Positions 32,550 through 43,209 of a DNA stretch of 43,876 bases are shown here, one piece after another. Under the pieces are notes generated by a model. It made no database searches. It had not been told where the DNA came from and saw only the letters and a program-made list of their open reading frames with translations. The DNA lies in the NCBI GenBank assembly GCA_002749535.1, contig MZZL01000138.1:458262-502137 (forward strand), given 5' to 3'. The position numbers and the translations under genes were made by a program. How positions within the stretch are numbered: position 1 is the stretch's first letter; each line of letters begins with the position of its first letter. The stretch is from Apophysomyces variabilis. Its lineage: Eukaryota; Mucoromycota; Mucoromycetes; Mucorales; Mucoraceae.

Positions 32550-35500
32550 AAAAAATACAAGAAATGTTGGATCTAGTTCTCAAAAGTAGAACGGAAAGGT
32601 GATATGCGAATTGTTCTCTGAACTGTTGTCCAATTTTCACTTGACAGATTGGACTGCGAACTTTTCTGATAAAAAAAAAACTGAAACTTTATCACTTTAT
32701 TTATCGTGGCTAGCTCTCATGTAGTTGAAAAGGAGAAAGAAGATAACGAGAAAAATTCGATTCGGACAACAGAGAAAAAATGGACAAGTCTTTATAACGG
32801 TTGGCAAAGAAGGGAAAGACCAAGGATACAAAGTATAAAGAACCTAGGTTATAGTGATTGCTATTGAGAAAGAAGAGGCAATACGAATAAAGAAAATCAC
32901 AGGGAAGCAAGGGATAAAGGTTAAGCTGACTTGAATATTCATGATCGCACTCCCACTTTTATTCCTTAGCTTTTACTACCTTTATATCCAACCAATCTTG
33001 GTTCATGGAAAAAGATGGAAAAGGTTCGCTTGCAACGTATCAGCGAAAGAAGAAAACAAAGTACGAGAGCAGAAAAGGCACACAATTAAATGTCTTTGTG
33101 TCGGATACAGGCCGCATAATTGCTCCAGTTGGTTGGGTTGATTTAGCCTTGCATCAAAAGATCGATAAAAGCCGGGCACTTGCTGTACCCTTCCATCTCA
33201 AAATCAAAGACCTGCATGCTCCAGAAATCGCGTGGCCTCTGTTCGCAGTAACATCGTACATTGCAACAGAAATCTCATACAGTTGCGTAAACGCGCCTCC
33301 GTGTTTACATAAAGGTAATACATGGACAAATTGAGCGGTACTTCACATGTATAATCTTTTTGGATTGCCCCCATCAACGGTCGATGTAATTGTATTTTTT
33401 CTCATAGACTTGTGGGTGGTTTTTACTCTGCTGCCACATCTTCAAGTCCTTCCCATAAGAATGCCGATGTGAGTGTAATCTCAACGCTGTTTGAGTAAAG
33501 TAAAGACGGCAATCAACTTTTACGTACGAATCCCCCGTAAAATGTCCAAATTGCTAAGGTGTACCGTCGTTTTCTTTGGGATATCCTTGTATGGAAACCA
33601 CTTCTTCAAGACTAAGTTTTGCCTTGATTACGATGTGACCATCTGCGTACTGCTGACCGCTACGATAGACCTACAGAAAATTCAGCAAGAAAATGCGTCC
33701 TACGGTTTAAATAAAGAATGAAATAGTAAGCACGTTATAATGAATTGCTTTCTGTTTCGATTTATATTGCGCTTTTGTGTTAGAGCTCTGCATCTCCGTT
33801 TTCAAACCCAATGCATGCACCACAACTTCATGGTCCCGCATACAGTTTTGAATCGACTCCTATAATGCAGGCTCAATAGCATCAGCACTACTGCTTGCAA
33901 CCGTTAGAGGGATATCTTCCTGCTGTTAGTCTGGGTTACATGCTTCGGAGGCACTGCTGTTGAACGATAATATTTGGAACGTTCTATGTAGTGCTTCACT
34001 AGCCTTTTAAAGATCTAGTTATCAAAAACTTTTAAGGAAAAGAAGTACATTTATAATCTTTATATAAAGAACAGCCATTTTGAGGAAAACGTACCCGGTT
34101 CGTTGATATATCCCCGCCATTACTACACTGTCTTATCTAAGTCAATAAAAACTTAACTTTAACTAGGAGATTTTCTCCAAGTTCAAAGAACCAAATCCGG
34201 CCAGCTTCCAGATTTCTGATTATGTGAAGCTATGGTACTTTGTAAAAGGTATTTAAAAAGCTTAACACCTCGCTTATCAGTGTCAATGTATATGACTGAA
34301 AGCCCGAACTACTGATGATTTGATTCCATTTTGCGTTTAATAAGGGCAGCGATGTGTTGCAAATACTTGTTGGCACACGACAATAGGCATGTGTGTGGAA
34401 GAAACGCTATACTACAGATTAACCGAATGCTAAATAGATAACCCATTCAAACAGAAGCTTACTATAGTTTGAATTCGATCTGTTCTTTCTCTTTGTTTTT
34501 TAGCTTCCATTTCTTTTTTTCTCCAAGAAGATTAAGAAGACAATGGTGAATGAAGCTCACATTATCATTAGTTTATCCACAGTTGTCTGCTTTGGATTCC
34601 TGTTGTTATGTTCCCTTTTCTTTATATATTTTTTTAACCTTATACACCTAACCTTATCTGAATTTAGATTTAGGTGGAAGTGACACACACAGAGATACTG
34701 TGAAGAGAGAGTTTTTGAAAATGTACGATCCCTGGATCATGGCCGGTCTTGTTGAGTATTTCAGTCTGGTCACAATTTGACTGGTGACCTAAGTCATGAC
34801 CCACTCCCTGTTATACCCTAATAGTACATGACAAGAGAAAATGTTTGGCCTCAACAGGACAAGCGCATTCTTCCTCCAGACCAAATTTTCAATTTCTGCT
34901 CTTAACAGCACAAGCCTTCTATTCCACTTTGAATTGGCATGTCATTCTCGACATAATCCAACAGACGATGAGCGCTTGACATCGGGAGAATTAGTGATCC
35001 ACGTGCACAACGGTAGATTTCTTGACAAAGCTGGTATAGGCCCTGCGGCCCAGATAGATAGCTGTATTTTTTTTCATCAGTATACAATGTAATACACATG
35101 TATGGATTGACCGCAATAGGAGGCTCAAAGATCAAGAGTCAAAATCCGATGGATTTGATACCGTGCAAAGAAGGAACCTCCGCTTTGACAGCTTTTCTTG
35201 ATGATGGGAAACCCACCAGCTAACTACCTATCACTTGGGACCGCAGATGATGAAACTATTCGAGAAAAGACTCGATATGCCCCACAGAGAAGGGAACCCG
35301 CTCTGAGAGTCTCATGCACCGACAACAAAGATATTCGTACAAGGAACCCCTATAAAAATATACCTTGCTACCACCCCTAAGGATAAAACGAAAAACAGCA
35401 CGTAGCTTGGAAAAGGTCATCTAATGCCATTTGTACAGAACACATCGTGAAAATGCAATACAAGCAGATAATATCATGGCTCCGGCCACAAAGTATTGCT

Positions 35501-35687
35501 GAATCCGATGTCTAAGTAGATGCTCTGGTTTAGCCGATCTCAACAATGCTTTTTCTCCTATGCAAAGCTTTCAACTTACGCACCATGCATACGGATGCTC
35601 AGTATCATAGGTTGGAGTCACCGAAATTTGTTAGGTTTGATAACTCGTTGAGGAAAAACCGTCACATACCTCTCTTCTCGAAACACC
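32550..35687. other. Intergenic space between Fanzor and transposase
   Basis: 3.1 kb separating two divergently transcribed transposon-type genes, so it should hold both promoters. Short ORFs occur on both strands (33005-33334, 33491-33721, 34841-35092, 35198-35380 and antisense 34902-35135), none with a domain I recognise. A-rich tracts lie near 32670 and 32700-32900. No terminal inverted repeat was found by eye. The stretch could contain decayed parts of an accessory gene. Confidence 0.4.
33005..33334 (+). CDS. Hypothetical ORF, possible accessory gene fragment
   Basis: A + strand frame of 109 codons starting MEKDGKGSLATYQRKKKTK, with a Lys/Arg-rich N-terminus and then a mixed, globular-looking stretch (VFVSDTGRIIAPVGWVDLAL, later LHAPEIAWPLFAVTSYIATE). 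The frame is close to a donor-like sequence (AAAG|GTAATA near 33312) and an acceptor-like CATAG near 33409, so further exons are possible, but I could not join one in frame convincingly. It resembles nothing I know. Composition is more protein-like than the surrounding chance ORFs. Confidence 0.3.
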   Translation: MEKDGKGSLATYQRKKKTKYESRKGTQLNVFVSDTGRIIAPVGWVDLALHQKIDKSRALAVPFHLKIKDLHAPEIAWPLFAVTSYIATEISYSCVNAPPCLHKGNTWTN

Positions 35688-37259
35688 ATGAATTATCAAG
35701 CTAGTGTTCCTGAAAATGACGACTTCACCCATTGGATTGATGGGAACAAATCTGAGAAGCGGCGAGTAGCTGTTGGAGGTGATGGAGCCATCATATACAA
35801 CATGGACATTGGGTGGCAGCTGGAGAAGTATGCCAGCAAAGGGACAGATACTGGAAGACGTATTTACAAAAAATGCCTCGGGGCCCTTGTATGTAATAAC
35901 ACCCTATGTGCCGTGAATCAGAAGGGCATAAACATTAGACCCCGATCTGTTTCTCGATCTTTCTCGTATCAGATTGATGAGGGATGCATGCAGTGCAAGA
36001 CTGCTCTATTTCATATAAAGTGCACTGTGCGAGTAGTCTATGTTTATGAAGGCTACTACTGTATTATGCATCATAGAGGATCGCATACCCACCAAAAGTA
36101 CGAGGAAAAGCATCTTTCACGTAAAGAATACAAACAGTTGGAAGCACTAATGCTGTCATATCCAACAGAAACTGCACTTGGGCTGATGGTTGGGACAAGC
36201 ACTGCTCGTCCCGGAGCCAACAAACCTGTACGAGAAATCAGCACCCATTTGCAACATCTTGGCCGAGTGCGACATTACCGCCGTAGCATTCTGGGAAAGC
36301 ATGGCTTAACGGCAGAGAAGCAGCAGAACTCAGAAGGGGTATTTCAGGAATTTGCCCAGCTAGAAAGCGACTACCCTGGGTTCCTATGTGAAGACATGAG
36401 TATCCACCCTCGTACATTTTGCATTCCATTTTATTCTCCAACAATTTCTCAGTACGTGGATTTTAAGAAACCTATGCTTACGGACGTCACCTATGATTGT
36501 TTCGAGAAACAATATTATCTGTGTACGACAAATATATACGTTGCTGAGCTGGACAGATATTCCATTGCTTTCCAAGCTGTTCTTGGCGGATTAACCTCTG
36601 AGCATTACACAGCTTATTTTCTGGCCCTCTTCAAAGCATATAGCACGCAATTCGAAAAGTTCAATCAGGACAGCGATTGGATTGGGCTTGTCGTAGACTT
36701 CTCCCAGGCCCAAAGAAATGGATTCCTAAATGCCTATAAAAAGTTCACAGGAAAGGACGACGGAGAAAAATTTAGAGGATGCTACTATCATTACCAGCAA
36801 TCCGTTCAACGCCTTTTAACTAACAAAGGAGTAGTTCATCAAGATAAAGAAGATATGTTTCGAGAGCTTACAAGTATCATGTACACCACAACCGGCCGAA
36901 ACACGTTTGATGGTGCAGTAGCTGATCTCAGGGCCAATTTTCCCAATGCGAAAAAATGGATAGACTGGTGGTTACGGCCAGAGATAGCCGGAATGATTTT
37001 TAAGTCGCAAGGTGTACTCCACACAGATTTGCAAAACACAGAGACAAGAACTAGTAACGGTGTTGAAGCCTTTCACCGCAACCTCTACAGTGTCGTTCAA
37101 AGTAAAAAGCCGCTTGTCGCTACCCTCAGACAAATATTCCAATATCTCATCAACGAAGAAAACAACCTTGAGCAGGCTTCAATCTGTGTATCAGTCGATT
37201 ACGCGAGAAAGAAGCAGTTAAGTTGCAGTCTAACGCAATGTCTGCTTAATCTTACTTAA
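35688..37259 (+). CDS. Mutator-like (MULE) transposase with GCM-type zinc domain
   Basis: A 523-codon open frame. Residues ~58-136 form a WRKY-GCM1-type zinc domain: RRIYKKCLGALVCNNTLC, then EGCMQCKTALFHIKC and a closing CIMHHRGSHTH. GCM domains fused to MULE transposases have been described in Mucoromycota such as Rhizopus. The MULE catalytic core follows: first Asp in MLTDVTYDCFEKQYYL (D~266), second in GLVVDFSQAQRNGF (D~337), the C-x2-H insert in GCYYHYQQSVQ (~365-371), and Glu in TSNGVEAFHRNL (E~460). The frame ends at 37259, but homologous-looking sequence (IRPYKKRVPKKFVNDGRAPD) continues in another frame at once, so a 1-2 nt shift near 37220-37250 has probably broken the gene. It cuts and pastes, or once did, a Mutator element; it lies divergently from Fanzor. 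Confidence 0.88.
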   Translation: MNYQASVPENDDFTHWIDGNKSEKRRVAVGGDGAIIYNMDIGWQLEKYASKGTDTGRRIYKKCLGALVCNNTLCAVNQKGINIRPRSVSRSFSYQIDEGCMQCKTALFHIKCTVRVVYVYEGYYCIMHHRGSHTHQKYEEKHLSRKEYKQLEALMLSYPTETALGLMVGTSTARPGANKPVREISTHLQHLGRVRHYRRSILGKHGLTAEKQQNSEGVFQEFAQLESDYPGFLCEDMSIHPRTFCIPFYSPTISQYVDFKKPMLTDVTYDCFEKQYYLCTTNIYVAELDRYSIAFQAVLGGLTSEHYTAYFLALFKAYSTQFEKFNQDSDWIGLVVDFSQAQRNGFLNAYKKFTGKDDGEKFRGCYYHYQQSVQRLLTNKGVVHQDKEDMFRELTSIMYTTTGRNTFDGAVADLRANFPNAKKWIDWWLRPEIAGMIFKSQGVLHTDLQNTETRTSNGVEAFHRNLYSVVQSKKPLVATLRQIFQYLINEENNLEQASICVSVDYARKKQLSCSLTQCLLNLT

Positions 37260-39113
37260 TTCGGCCATACAAGAAAAGAGTTCCGAAAAAATTCGTGAAC
37301 GATGGTCGTGCGCCAGACACTAGTAACGCTCTTATTCCGAAGAAACGAAGTAGAGAAAGCGCAGTTGGTAGACCAGGTATGTATTTTTAAGGATAGCTCA
37401 GAACAAAGCTAACCGCAACTACAGTAGAAGTACCGGACGAAAAGACACATAGTACAAAGCCAATGAACAAGAGGCATAGAAAAGGTAATAATTATACGAT
37501 ATTTGCAACCGAGATAGTAGTCATAAAAAGATAATTTACTGATTCGTAACATCTATATACTACGCATTAGATGAGGAAGAAGAAAAGAAAGAAGAAGAGA
37601 AAGAAAAAGAAAAAAAGCGCATAGAGATGATATCGAGCAGAGCGCAAAGAGCAGCACGTGTATCCGAACTAAAAGTTCAACGTAAACGCCAAAAAAATTT
37701 TGAAGCAGAAATAAGAGCAAAGCAAAGGGCAACTGTGCAAGCTGCTGTTGAAGGTCAATATACAACTCATCTAATGATCTTAGCTTTATACAAATAGAGA
37801 ATGGTACTGATATGATCCGTTTGCAGTTACACAGCATATATTCAAGACGACGAGGCCCTTCATAAGGGCAGCAAACAGTAAATAGTAGAATCAGGTATAT
37901 CAAAAGCTAACACTTATTACCAAATCTATGGCTATAATAACCCCATATTTATCATAGAAGACGTACACGAATTACTGCATATACCGACCAGACGGTCAAT
38001 ACCCTCTCGCATAAATATAGAAGCTCTGGCAGAAGTCGCCCTGGATGAGGAAAGCGCAATTGAGAACTTCACCAACGTTGAGAAAACGGAGGATACCCTC
38101 TAAAGATCAAGAGAAACGAATTTAATTCCTGCTATATCGATTCTGTCTTTGAACTGCTTATGAGGGTTGTCCTACCAGTTTTTGAACTACCCGTCGAATT
38201 GAGCGCCAATGTTCTTAGCAAGGATCATCTCATGTACACTCTACACAGTTTGGCAAGCTCATGGGATTTTGTTAAGGGAATTGAAGTGGCCAGAGAACAC
38301 GTATGGAGTCGTGCTACATCATACGGTTTCCAAAAGGGCAAATTTAATGATCCCTTAAATGTCTTACATTATCTGTTCGACAAGTCCAGTCATGAGTTGC
38401 CGGTCCCTGTTCTTAAACACTTTGCATTTGCAACGCGAAGAATGGTGAATAAGATCACTTTACCTAAAGGACCCAGATCCACTTGGGACGCTGAGGAGAT
38501 AGTTCCTGCAGAGGTTTCTGCAGCAGTATATCGACATCCGTTGATATATCTAACAGAAGACCTTATTAGCGAAAATAAGCTTGATTGCCCAAGAAACACA
38601 AATGCGGATTGGAGCACAGCTCTTACTGTCTTCCTTACAGAACCTGTCGTTGAAGCGAATGAGCGTTATAGCGGGCTGTTAGGGCAGCAAAAGATTGTCA
38701 ATTATCCTAATGCGCTTTTCCTAATCGATCCTTCGATAAGCTCGAGCGTTCGAAGAAGCAAACAAGAGTCGGACACTTCGTTCCAAATATTCTACCCTAA
38801 AACAATAACTGTGCAACAAAGGGTATACCGCATAGCTGGCCGACTCGTTTCGAGTAAAGCTGCAGGGCAACATTTCTGGTGCCTCTGTTCCATAGATGGC
38901 CAGGTCATGAAGGTGGACAACATGATGCCTGAAGCTAGATGGGTAAAGCAGAATCTTCATGGCAAGACAAGAAACACCGTGCTTGTGGTGTGCCGTCTGC
39001 TAGATGAAGAAGAGCAGTGGAATTTAACCTTAGACAAGTGGTATAACAGAAAAGATCGCCATACAATTTTAAAGAGACATGCCAAAAGAGTAGAGCGTCT
39101 CCTCAGTAAATAA
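37260..39113 (+). pseudogene. C-terminal part of the MULE gene with USP-like (C19) domain
   Basis: Continuation of the transposase gene through several short exons. After a basic linker come introns at ~37378-37424 and ~37485-37560, a Glu/Lys-rich coiled coil (~37562-37780), and finally a protease-like domain. The catalytic-Cys box of ubiquitin-specific proteases is seen as NEFNSCYIDSVFELL (Cys codon 38130-38132). In the same open frame the His box is GQHFWCLCSIDGQVMKVDN (His codon ~38871), about 245 residues later, with the following Asp/Asn as possible third residue. Stop TAA at 39113. Frame changes near 37230 and 38080-38120 that I could not explain by introns suggest the gene is damaged, although the 317-codon last frame itself is open. 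Whether the domain cleaves ubiquitin is unknown. Confidence 0.6.
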
Positions 39114-40531
39114 ATTTCATTACAATCTCTACTATAAGGCATAAATATATAATTGAATAGCAGCATAGGTACATCGAAAGTACACAGAAAGTAAACCTTT
39201 TAGCGAATTCTGGTTCAATCGGTATGGCTCGCTATCCAAGCAAAAAATTGAACCAGATTTAGCCGAAGAACTGGTTGCTTTGCATATATTACTGTGTTAT
39301 GGAATAGGCAGACAATATCATACAATAAATCTAACAGGAAGTACGTTCAGACTGCATTCATTTCACAAATCAGGATTATAAACTAGAACCCACGTTTAAC
39401 ATCTAAAACGTACATTTTTATCTATAGGAAATCTATCTGGAGCGTGCATGTTTAATTAGAGGAAGTGCACAGTTTATAGACTTAGGTTTACCTGATTTAA
39501 TTAGAATAGCACATACAGTATACATGCCTTTGTCTTGGGTATTGTAACGGATTTTCGCTGGACCAAGGTGATAAATACCAAGGTATCTATCGCTCTGAGT
39601 CACGGCGGATCCTGATTTTCCCTTTCCCCCTTTGACCATCGAGATATGAAATATGACATGGTAAAACACCTACCTACCTACCTATACACGCATCACTAAG
39701 AATTACTGTTTCCCTATGTAAGCTGCCGTAAGTTGTTCCTTTTTCGTATGAGGCTTTTTGATATATAACAAATTGCGTTTGTTTGAAAAGCAGTTTTAAC
39801 GACCACCCTTTAATACGAATGAAGATTTCCCTGTTTTTCCCTTTGTATCGAACGACCGAAAGAAAAAAAAAAAAGAAAGAGAACTTAAATTATCTGCTTG
39901 GGCAACTTGGTGTCTAACAGGTGTTGATCTCTGCAACAAAGCAGGCACGTATAAATTTCAATCAATCACAATGGTAGCGAAGCAGCTTGGTATATATATA
40001 CTCTCCGCATTAGTTGTTGTTTACGATAAGCATGTTAACTGGCGTCAATAGCGTCTATCTGGGAACAATCCATGGATTAGATAGATTGATGCAACAATGA
40101 CCAATAATCAAAGCTCATGTATTTTTTCAAACGCGACTGCTGATATAAACCTTGAAAAAGCTAGAATCGGCCAAAACCTGGATCATCATCAAGCACTTCT
40201 TTTCATCTTTCATTATAATAAAAATTAGCCATAGATCATAAGCAGTAGTAGACCAGTTGCCGAGAAAAAAGGCAAGAAACTACGTCTCATACCACTTAGA
40301 CAACTAACGGGAAGCAGGCGTAATTTAGAAGGCTTAAACAGCCAGTATAAAACTAGATGGCTTAATTTATTTGTCGAATCTCGTTAAGCCCTAAAACCTT
40401 GTTTTTGGCCATCCCACATAGGCTTGGTCATGCATTGATAACAAACTTTGGATAATTACAAAAGGTAACCTTTACCATGTATTGACTGTGATGTATGACA
40501 TCATAAGGACCTGTACGCAACCTAAGCATAG
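39114..40531. other. Transposon-flank sequence, gene-free
   Basis: 1.4 kb downstream of the transposase gene without a recognised gene. It holds an 11-bp perfect hairpin (TCTGGTTCAAT at 39209-39219 and ATTGAACCAGA at 39247-39257), a segment resembling 3661-3748 in the left part of the window (39312-39397), and a short (CCTA)n run near 39669-39684. Confidence 0.45.
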
Positions 40532-42543
40532 CTACTCTTGCCCCTGTTGCTTTTTAATTTCGGCAGCTAATCTCGTAAGCGACCAGTTGCCACCTTGTAC
40601 GCGCTTTGTTTCTAAACATGATACAGCAGCATCGATGGTCATATTTTTCAACTCGGCAAGACGGCGTATCTCGTTGATAATCACAGAACGTCAATGGTAC
40701 TGTTGTTGCTCTGCAGCAGTGGATAAATTATAAAAAAAAGCCAAAAAAAAAAGATGCAACAGTAAATCGTCTATCATCCCGTTTCTTTTCTGCAAAATGA
40801 ACACTCTCTACGTACCTTTGCCATCTTTCTCCAAGACGTGACGTAAGTACGGATTAGATGCATTACGGAGGGAAGGTCTGGCCGCAGTCCCTCCGACCAC
40901 TCTCGCCAGAGATCAGTGACGGTTCGGATAGTCCTACTGAGTCTGTACTGGTATTCCTGTTTTTGAAAACTAGAAGGCTGGAAAGCAGACGGAGGGAATG
41001 GTGCTGATGTGGCTGCTGCTGCCGATGGTGGTGTTGCTGATGGTTCACTACCGAGAACGAAAAATGAACAGGCTTATCTCAATGTGCTTAAAACATGCTG
41101 CAATGCATGAATATAAGAGGAAAGGGTGTCGATGCAGGCCGTTCCTTGGCACCAGAGGAACGATTGTTTGCAAATACAGTCTGTATGGTTGCTTGGTTGC
41201 TGTCTATCTTTCCGCTTACCTTTGTAGCTGCTCGCTGACGAGAGGCATGACTCGTTGGAGCTGCATTTCGGCGGGCTCCTGCACCACATCAAGTGCAGCA
41301 AGCATGCCCCGTTCGAATGCAAGAAAGCCAGGATTGCTAAAGACATGATCAAAGAATCGACTATCTGCATGATCAAGTCGGAACATGACCGCGTCTTGTA
41401 GTATGACTTGACGCATAGTGATAACCAGGCTGAGAAACGCTTCTGCGCAAATAGAAGATTCTCAAGCTTCGCCGGCACGCACTTGAGCCAACAAGTCATC
41501 AGCTTTAGGAATATCTTTCTTTAAAGATCCTCGGGTGTCGAAGGGTGGCTCTAGGGATCCAGCAATCCCTTTTACGTCCTGAAAATCCGTTCATGATGCG
41601 CAAGGATTCTCGCGGCAAAGACGTAAGATAGCACGATTCCATGATTTGCATATTCCGCCGACCATTGCACCGAAGCTACTCTTCGGTCCCCCATCGATTT
41701 CTGCGTGCTGAGCGCCGCTTCCGCGGCCGGCGTGGGTTATTTTTGAGGTACTAACATTGCATGCCTTAAAAGCGCGTTTGGTTGCTTCGTAATGTGCGGA
41801 CTAAGTAAGCGACTTATTATAATATACGCCCTTGGCAATCTTGATTTGACCTCAAGATTGATTAGTGGTGAATTTGGGGAAGTCCTCATTGTTAATGTAC
41901 CAACGGTAAAAAAAATACATCGCCAAGGCTCCGAAAGCACAGATACGATGGTCCCCGTGTCGAAGCGTACCAGCGTACTGTAACGTATCGAATTTGGTTG
42001 TCTTTCCATGATCGATGCGGAGCGCCAGAACCGCTCATTCCGAAAACCCTTCGTCATTAAATTCTAGGAGGAAGAGTCAGCGAGCTCCATATCGCGAGTC
42101 GTTTCGCCGCGTAACAACATAATATGCTCCATCAGGAAGAGCATATGATCTCGGAAGGTTTTCTCTCTTCCCTCGTTAAAATAGAACATAGAGACCTTCA
42201 CAAGTTCGTCAGGGCTATACCCATCCTGAGCACTGTTTCTTGCGCGATCCTCGTAGCTGTCGCGCTTGCGTTGACGTTCGCTATTGCGGCGATTTTTCAA
42301 CCAAGCCCGCAATCCTATCCCACGAATGCTGGTCTCACTCGTCGGATTTCTGGACAATTGTAGGGCATGTAAATTGACAACCGCCTTTATATACTGTAAA
42401 ACGCTTTCCATCTTCAGCTCGTGAACAGTGCCGTCATCACGACGCTTCTTCTTCATTATTCCTCGAGGCACTACCACCTCGTCCAAGAAACGCAAAAGCT
42501 TTTTTCCCGTCGCTATCCGTCCATCTTCGTAATGGTTGTCTAT
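40532..42543 (-). pseudogene. Decayed Crypton-type tyrosine recombinase (Ndc10/GCR1_C-like)
   Basis: Pieces in successive frames of the minus strand line up in the order expected for the Ndc10-like/Crypton recombinases common in Mucoromycota. They are: YEDGRIATGKKLLRFLDEVV and VPRG; a YIKAVVNLHALQ segment; DGYSPDELVKVSMFYFNEGR and LLRGETTRDMELAD (42064-42520); then, shifted, HGKTTKFDTLQYAG and FGALAMYFFYRW (~41880-42015); ITHAGRGSGAQHAEIDGG (~41680-41740); GIAGSLEPPFDTRGSLKKDI; ITMRQVILQDAVMFRLDH (~41370-41415); and a GCR1_C-like end with TVTDLWREWSEGLRPDLPSV (~40870-40925) and INEIRRLAELKNMTIDAAVS (~40610-40680), TAG at 40532. Several frame changes and stops separate the blocks; introns cannot explain all of them. 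A dead or degenerating copy. Confidence 0.75.
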
Positions 42544-42913
42544 TCAAAATTGCTTTTTTTTAAGGAAAAATCAGTTATCCTACTTCTTCTCTTTAATTGA
42601 ATTATTTTACCATGAATAGCTCCTATTTCTTTTTATAAGCTAACGTGGTGTTCTTTGGTCTTTCCTGCTCGAGTAAAACCAGTGTGCGCTCCAAGATAGC
42701 GGTTTCTCTCGTAGCGTTGTTAATTTGGTTATTAACTATTCCAGATGCTGAATCGCTTCTGGTGTTAGATGACTTTTTTTTTGTCTTCTATCTTTTGTCG
42801 AATTGTCAATTGATTTTGAATCGAAGAACTGGTTATCTTAGAATGATTTTTAAGCGAAAGAAAGCAGGACAGCAAACAAACAAAAAGGAAAACAAAGTAA
42901 AAATGAAAGAAGA
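42544..42913. other. Gene-free spacer
   Basis: AT-rich with T-runs; the + strand frame at 42645-42917 is hydrophobic then Lys-rich and looks like a composition artefact. No feature supported. Confidence 0.4.
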
Positions 42914-43165
42914 GTGATCCGCAAATCTTTAATGCTCTTTTTACGCTACCATCGTCATCTTTCGAGGGGCCGACAATGTTGGTTTCAAACATTCGATATC
43001 AAAAGCCGTTTGTTAACATATCAAGTCGAGCTACAGGTAATCAGGAATGAAGGAATGGAGTTCATCGGCTACCTGTGGAAATCAAAACCTAAAGCAGACG
43101 AAGCAAATGCAAATCGAGTCAGGCTCCTGCAACAAATGGTAAGCAGGTTGCAAGAGCGATGAAGC
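42914..43165 (+). pseudogene. Possible serine-recombinase-like N-terminal fragment
   Basis: The + strand frame has a stretch VELQVIRNEGMEFIGYLWKS (about 43022-43083) followed by NRVRLLQQMVSRLQER. The pattern (I)GYxxKS followed by a helix with R...LLQ.M resembles the first strand and helix of serine recombinases (Y-x-R-x-S). The catalytic Arg position is Trp here, so the fragment is either a divergent family or inactivated. The frame stops about 45 bp before the inverted repeat at 43210. The assignment is a weak resemblance noticed by eye. Confidence 0.25.
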
Positions 43166-43209
43166 ACAACCTACATCTAAAGTCTCTCCAAATAGTGACA
43201 TCAATGAGG

